Positions 58,546-64,000 of a stretch of DNA of 64,000 bases are shown in pieces (position 1 is the first letter of the stretch; every line of letters begins with the position of its first letter). Made by a program: the position numbers and the translations under genes. Below the pieces are notes generated by a model, which searched no databases, was not told where the DNA came from, and saw only the letters and a list, made by a program, of their open reading frames with translations. The stretch is from contig JAJEKV010000086.1 of assembly GCA_021234155.1 (NCBI GenBank), forward strand, positions 4,391,461 to 4,455,460. The letters run 5' to 3'. This stretch comes from Isoetes taiwanensis. Taxonomy: Eukaryota; Streptophyta; Lycopodiopsida; Isoetales; Isoetaceae.

Positions 58546-60585
58546 CATCAGAAGCGACGATGCGTTAAAATTTCATTACTGGAGGAGTAGTGATAAGGTT
58601 CGTAAGGTTAGACCTTAAGTGATAAAATAGTGTAGCATCAAATAAGCGATAAAATAGAATATAACTCTTATCATTGCTGCATTAGTGTCGTAAGGGTTCG
58701 TAAGGTCAGTCATGAATTAGTTCAGACGGTTTGTAAGTCTTACAAGCTTGATAAAGACAACATAAATAATCCAATTCCAGTCTTAATCCATGTCCACTAA
58801 ACAACATTTACTAGGTTTAGACAGTTGCCAAGGATTGAAGCAAGAAATCTGCAACAAACAAGCGAGAAAAGAAAATCTCAAATCACAAAAATGCTAGCTA
58901 GATTAAATGCAAACTTGCTCTTCCAAAACATATTTAATGAGAAGTCGGCTCAGCGTTCTATTGCCTTCAAAGAACTCTTATCATTATATAAATATCAAGT
59001 TGTGGCTTCGTTTGCTGGTTTCTCTAATATTAAAACTTGGTGACTTCTACTAGGAAGTATCGGCCTTAATATTACCGCCTTCTTGCCTCCTCTTGATCGT
59101 ATTCTCTACAAAGATTAAAGAAGAAATGCGTAACTTTTATTTTCAGACCAAATCCGGATAAATTAAAAAATTCTGGTAATATTTATTTTCAAACTTTTAG
59201 TCCTGATAAATAAATAAAAAAATCTGGTAATAGTGGCATGGCTGTCATTCAAAGGAGACGTAATGACCATCAACCTTTCTAATATCTAGGTTCCTTAACT
59301 TTCCATACTCTTGCCTACTAGTTTAGGGTAACTTGTTAAAATTAAAATCTGCGCACCCGAGGAACTATTAAGATATTTCGTACAGATTACTACACAACTT
59401 TTAGATCCGAAATGCATTCCAAAAATGCACTTTTAACTGGAAAAGCAACAGGTAAAAATCGAATAAATGTAAAACCAAAAACCAAAACATGATTCACCAA
59501 AAAGAACTCAAAAGATGTTACACCATGGATTGAGCTAGTTGCCACGGTAAAGGATGTAGCTCACCAATGATGCTATTTTTCTACCTAGAATTGACGAGAT
59601 GCTAAATCATGAAGTATCACTAGTCTCTGCTTTTTATTCCAGGAGAAACAAAACGTTCAAAAAAGGCCATCATACCGCTTAAGCATCAACATAGCATATA
59701 GCTCTGTCCCGAAAGATGGTATTTATAAGGGTTTAATCATCGGCCATTCAAACCAAAAACAGAATGGAGAAAAAAAAAAGGGATGTGTTGCCTTTTTGAC
59801 GCACCTCCGTGATGATGAACATCGGCTATGCAACACAGAGCAGCGGCTGGCTTTTGCACATTCTTAAGTTGAAATAGCGCATTCACAGAGCCCAAAGATG
59901 TGCATCAAACATAGGAATCCATGGAGGTTTCAAACGGATCGACCAAGCCTGATTAGATGAATGCAGATAATAGAGGAGCTTCTCAGTATATATAGCCAAA
60001 TCCTAATCCACACTTGAAACCCTATTTGCTGGATGGCTGATAACGGTTGCACTTATCCACCCACACATACAACATTTCCTTACCAAGAAATAAAATACGT
60101 AACAACCCTAAGGTGCTCCACACGGAGGGTTGGCCTCCATGGCCAGAGAGTGAAGTGGCTTAGGTCATAGTTGTAGACAATAAAGTATTTGAATCGAAAT
60201 TGCAATTTCATTTTGTGAAGGTGATGGTACCCATTTGCATCACTATGTTCTCTTTAGATGTTGAGGTCTTCTTGGACTAGGATCCAAGTGGACACATGGA
60301 CTTTGGGGTTTGAGTGCAACGTATTGGTGTTTGGTGGTTCGTATGGAACTAGGATGGCAGAAGCATAAGGAGAATTGTAATAGAGGAGAGAATGGATGTA
60401 CATGTTTTGTGAAGTGGTTTAAATCATAGTTGAAAGTTGTGTTTTGACATTTTATTCAAATTGCTACTTCTAGACAATAGAGTACTTGGAACCATGAGTT
60501 TATTAATAGGATGATATACATGGGAGTACTTGATACTTGATAACATACGAAACAATGTTTGAAGAATCGAAATAGAGGAATAAGA

Positions 60586-60604
60586 GGGGGGGGGGGGGGG
60601 GGGG
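60586..60604. repeat. Poly-G run (19 G)
   Basis: Nineteen consecutive G on the plus strand; length may be inaccurate because homopolymers are error-prone. Confidence 0.8.
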
Positions 60605-60888
60605 TGTGCAAAAGAACTTAAGAATTATGAATTGTTTTGCATGTCAATTTTGTTCAGAGCATGAAGGAAGAATTCAATACTTTAGAATTGAAGAAGGTTG
60701 CTAAGAATTTAATAGCATGAAATACATGGAAGTTGCAAGCAAGGTAAAGCTGCTTAAAAATGTGAATGGATGTCTTTTGTTGCTCTATAGTTATGGATCA
60801 TGTTTTGAGCCTAGATCCTTTCGAAGGCAATGATTTGGAGTTCATGGTTGAGCTCAAATGTGCATTTACTCCGGCTCTTCAGTATGCT

Positions 60889-61722
60889 TTAGCAGAATGA
60901 TCGAGGATCTGTTTTCATTGTAGTTAATGTGCCTCCTAATGGGTAACCGAGAAATTTATCAAGCAATGCTCCTACCATTGTGACATGTAGCGTGTTGGAT
61001 CCAATGTCGATGTCGCCGAACATTGTTAACTCTTCTGTCATGTCGTCGTTCCTGCAAGTGTCGCAGAGACTGTCCAGCACTACCTTGTTGCAAGCATTGC
61101 ACGTCTTGACAACCTTGTTTTTGCCAGTTATATTCAATCTTAATGTGACTGAGATCTGTACATGCAAGGATGTTTGATTAGTGGAGAGCTGTATGAAAGA
61201 AGGTGAGAAGCGAGGACAATTTTGACTTAGTTTTAGTAGTAGAAGATATATGTTGGTATTTTGTAGAACGTGTGCTGCGAAGGCTTCATTTGTGAGTGTT
61301 ACTACTACGTCATCATCTGGGAACCATAATTCATCTGGAAACCAGCTTGACACTGCGTCCTCTACAATCTTGAATGTCATTGTAGCTTCTATAGATCTTA
61401 AACTAGTCTGGCCACGGAACGTACTGGCCTTCAGGGTCTTGAATAAGACAATGGGTTTACACCCTAAAAGAAACAAGCATTTGAGCTTGTCAAACACGCG
61501 TGCTTGTTCAGGCCTGACATCCTTTTCGTCGCACCCATCTGCGACTAGCAAACAAGGGAATATCATATGTTCTTTGACCCCGATAATAGCAACTAGCAGG
61601 TTGACGTGTATGGGTTGGTCATGGGTCGCGCTTAACAGTGACTGTATGTTTGCACTGTTTGTGGGCAATAAGGAGAGCATAACTCTCATGTTAAATAAAG
61701 ACACTACAATTGCAAAAAGCAA
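60889..61722 (-). CDS. RPA/OB-fold-like protein with zinc ribbon (possible)
   Basis: An uninterrupted frame of 277 codons, the longest non-repeat, non-retroelement ORF in the window. Residues 85-120 (CLFLLGCKPIVLFKTLKAST, FRGQTSLRSIEATM) resemble an OB-fold strand pattern of RPA large-subunit DNA-binding domains. Residues 208-223 form a C-x2-C-x8-C-x2-C zinc ribbon (CNAC...CDTC) followed by ELTMFGDIDIGSNTLHVTMV and LLDKFLG, as in the RPA1 C-terminal domain. It would bind single-stranded DNA. RPA-like genes also occur in plant Helitrons, so it could be host, paralogous or transposon-borne. The first Met (MLFAIVVSLF) is doubtful; an upstream exon is likely. Confidence 0.5.
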   Translation of the reverse strand: MLFAIVVSLFNMRVMLSLLPTNSANIQSLLSATHDQPIHVNLLVAIIGVKEHMIFPCLLVADGCDEKDVRPEQARVFDKLKCLFLLGCKPIVLFKTLKASTFRGQTSLRSIEATMTFKIVEDAVSSWFPDELWFPDDDVVVTLTNEAFAAHVLQNTNIYLLLLKLSQNCPRFSPSFIQLSTNQTSLHVQISVTLRLNITGKNKVVKTCNACNKVVLDSLCDTCRNDDMTEELTMFGDIDIGSNTLHVTMVGALLDKFLGYPLGGTLTTMKTDPRSFC

Positions 61723-62290
61723 AAATTTGTTGGTTAAAAACTTTTAAAATACCACAGAAAGATAATACAGATTTACTGAATAAATAAGGGCAAAAATTCT
61801 AATGAATGTTATTAGAGATGTCTCAAAATTAGAAATGGCTATTTTCTCTGTGTAAATAACTAAAGTCTATGACAAGTTTTTGGCACCCAAGGAGTTCTGC
61901 GATGTCCACAAAGCACTTTCAAGCAAACGCCTCTGGCTAGTACAATCCCAAGATAGACAACAACAGCACATGATGTCATGGGCATATTGGTTGCAATTGT
62001 ATCACTTTTCAAAAAGCCAGCTCTCTCCAGCGCGTTTGCAACCTGACTGGAAAGCCATGAATCAGCCATGAATCAGATACGTTGCTAAAACTTCTAGTTG
62101 CAGGTTTATAAAGATTATAAAAAGACCTCATACAGAAAGAAGGTCCATTAGGTGCTTTCTTACAATTATTGCAGAAATTTGTTTTCTGTTGTTTATTATT
62201 GTCCTTGCTTTCTACATCAAAATGCAATGCATGAAAGACAGGGAAGAAGAAGATGGCATTTTGAGCAGTTATTTATCAAAAACAACCCTA
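61723..62290. other. Unassigned region upstream of the RPA-like ORF
   Basis: A 69-codon minus frame (62069-61860, SQVANALERAGFLKSDTIAT) is the only notable frame and could be an upstream exon; no family is recognised. Confidence 0.35.
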
Positions 62291-62690
62291 AGATAAGATA
62301 AGATAAGATAAGAATTTTTACGTCCACGAGAACCCAACGGGTTATGGGACGGCACATGCAAGGGCAACAGCCCATGTAAAACCTGGGGACTAGGCCCCAT
62401 CACCAAATACAATAACCAAATATTAAAAGGCTGCCAAGAATAAAAGAAGATAATGCTAATGCTAGTGATAAATTTATGCTTCTAAAATTATCTAGACATA
62501 GCCAATCCAAGGATTGGAAGGCCATTGATCTAGAATAATTGCTGCGCCTCCCCTGTACACTGCCCATTTCTTTTGCAGGCGGGCTGCCCTCACCTTGCAG
62601 AGCTCCTCCTTACGGTTACACAATTGAAGAGGGGAGAGGTCCTCCTGTACTGAGAAACTAGTCCCTCTAAGATGGTTTCCATGCTGAAGA
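62291..62690 (-). mobile_element. 3' tail of a 5'-truncated LINE
   Basis: On the minus strand the sequence ends CCCAACGGG-containing 3' UTR-like DNA, GTGGACGTAAAAATTC, then a (TTATC)n microsatellite tail (62313-62291). A GC-rich non-coding 3' region closing in a short simple-repeat tail is typical of plant L1-type elements. The 5' limit is not defined and I see no target duplication. Confidence 0.5.
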
Positions 62691-62713
62691 ACATGTAAGC
62701 GGCTAAGAGGGTC

Positions 62714-63424
62714 TTGAAAGAATTAGAGCAAATAACAAGTGGTTTTAGTGAGAAGCTTGGGAATGGGGCATTTGGAACAATTTACAAAGGGCAACTACCA
62801 AATGGCAATTATGTTGCAGTGAAGAGCCTAAATGGATTAAGGCAAAATGCAAAAGACTTTTATGATGAACTATCAGTACTCAGCAGAGTCCGCCACTTCA
62901 ACTTGGTGCAATTGCTAGGATTCTGTAGTAACCAAAAGACCAGAGCTCTGGTATATGAGTATATTGTAAATGGATCCCTTGATCACTGGCTGCTTGATGA
63001 AAACTCCTCCTTGCTTGGCTGGGAGGCCAGAATGCAAATAGCTATAAGATCAGCAAGAGGAATGGCATACTTGCATGAAGAATGTCTTAGAGAGGATTCT
63101 CCACTTGGATGTTAAGCCTCAAAATATCCTTTTGGATGACAAATTTTATCCGAGATTTTAGATTTTGGACTTGCAAGGCTCCTAAGTAGAGATGAGGATC
63201 ACTTTTTTATGACTACAATATGTGGGACACCTGGTCACCTTGCACCCGAAATGATGAGTGGTGAAGCCATAGGCGTGGAGAGTGATATTTATGGTTTTGG
63301 AGTGGTATTGCTAAAGATTGTTGTTGGAGCTAGACCTGTTCAACCCAACGGAGAAGTGTTTTGGAATCTTAGTGGAGATGACCATGTTGTTAATAGTTTT
63401 GTCGATAGCCTTGATGGTTCTTAA
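62714..63424 (+). pseudogene. Receptor-like kinase pseudogene (SD2-5-like kinase domain)
   Basis: The frame 62714-63115 contains the Gly loop LGNGAFGTIYKG (residues 15-26), the invariant Lys in VAVKSL (Lys37) and ALVYEYIVNGSLDHWL. A frameshift at about 63095 moves the catalytic loop HLDVKPQN into another frame near 63102. A stop and second shift precede DFGLARLL, then TTICGTPGHLAPEM and GVESDIYGFGVVLLKIVVG in 63209-63424. The sequence stops after subdomain IX, so the C-lobe end is missing. HLDVKPQN with CGTPGHLAPE is characteristic of G-type lectin S-receptor-like kinases of the SD2-5 group. No lectin or transmembrane part is present upstream, so this is a retained kinase scrap. Confidence 0.85.
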
Positions 63425-63520
63425 TTGCAATGTTTAAAGTGGTTAAAGAATTAAAGAAATTTGTGGGTCATTTTTCCAGTTACTTTTAGCCTAATGGTGC
63501 TTGATTGTCTTATTAATATC

Positions 63521-63655
63521 TGCATAATAACAGGGGGTTTTCTCTTTTTTTTTTTTTATACGCTTTTTAATATGGTTTTGCTATGATTTAGTCGTCGTAT
63601 TCATTTGCATATACTAAAGAGTATTTCTAGAGTGTACTCTTTGTTAGCCATTCAT
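63521..63655 (+). repeat. Dispersed repeat shared with 6553-6670
   Basis: GCATAATAACAGGGGGTT, TATACGCTTTTT and AGTATTTCTAGAGTG occur in the same order at 6553-6670 inside Helitron-like element D, and partly at 7423-7440. The same transposon family may therefore flank the kinase remnant. Confidence 0.65.
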
Positions 63656-64000
63656 CTTAGAGAAGGGAAAAAAACGTGTGGCTGAGCCTTTGTTTTATTT
63701 AAGCTTTTTCCATCGATTTTTCGAATGGATTTGCAGATTTGGAGCTTATGCCCGACCAATGATGCAAAGTTCTATGCCGTTATATGCATGCTCTGGATCT
63801 GGTTTGTGCCGTTGGCCAGGATATCTCTGGTCGATGTTGCTATTCAATGTCGTCTCATGCTTGAAAAAATGGCATTTGTGGTAATGATCTGTAACTGTTG
63901 TTTGATGCTAAATAGTAAACGCCAACTATAGCAGGTCCTTCTGCTCAGAGATGGGGTTTTCGAGAAATGGATTTGTAAGATATTTGATGATTTTAAATAG
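63656..64000. other. Unassigned right edge
   Basis: Two overlapping 68-codon frames without recognised domains. Nothing else is supported. Confidence 0.4.

Larger units (their letters stand above)
57613..60888. other. Unassigned DNA right of the duplication
   Basis: AT-rich, with frames below 75 codons and no recognised domain. It contains the hairpin cluster at 58383-58545 and a 19-base G run at 60586-60604. A short repeated phrase (TCTGGTAATA...TATTTTCAAA) lies near 59160-59235. Confidence 0.5.

Noticed and set aside
57613-60888. tRNA, rRNA or small structured RNA genes
   Set aside because: I looked for cloverleaf-like arms and box motifs and saw none convincing. The hairpin cluster at 58383-58545 lacks a tRNA layout.

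Overview
This window is repeat-dominated nuclear DNA of a land plant. A vascular plant is likely, because a piece of the gibberellin receptor GID1 is present, and GID1 is restricted to vascular plants. PLS-type pentatricopeptide (PPR) genes, two Ty1/copia elements primed by initiator-Met tRNA, several Helitrons and a receptor-kinase remnant fit a large, TE-rich genome such as a fern. The species is not determined by anything I can see, and no intact host gene can be asserted.

Layout: 1-2.9 kb, unassigned DNA with a GGGA microsatellite. 2.9-5.5 kb, truncated copia element 1 (minus strand). 5.65-13.28 kb, a large non-autonomous Helitron-like element with gene scraps. 13.28-17.80 kb, copia element 2 (minus), broken by an inverted-repeat element in gag. 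18.58-57.61 kb, a head-to-tail duplication whose ancestral unit is about 10.8 kb. The unit holds a decayed non-LTR retrotransposon (plus strand) and a decayed PPR gene in two pieces (minus strand). 57.6-64 kb, mostly non-coding, with an RPA/OB-fold-like ORF, a LINE 3' tail and a receptor-kinase pseudogene.

The duplication makes the window unusually informative, because each copy carries the empty site for transposons inserted in the other. Copy 1 (18578-44512) contains a 7.4-kb TIR transposon (19348-26749), a 251-bp MITE of the same family (27916-28166) and a tandem array of three Helitrons (33476-41276). Copy 2 (44513-57612) contains one Helitron (52570-54890). Comparing the copies gives element boundaries to within a base or two: 4-bp target duplications for the TIR family, and insertion between A and T for the Helitrons.

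The 7.4-kb transposon encodes a broken DDE-type transposase on the plus strand. On the minus strand it has an FCP1/CTD-phosphatase-like domain, a coiled-coil/RING-H2 protein and an unassigned basic protein, an unusual cargo. The middle Helitron of the array carries pieces of two unrelated host genes, isocitrate lyase and GID1, in the same orientation as the Helitron.

The two duplicate copies also differ systematically at CAG/CTG triplets, in a way that looks like base-calling error. Several apparent frameshifts may therefore not be biological. Assembly of two haplotypes end to end is an alternative to a true tandem duplication.
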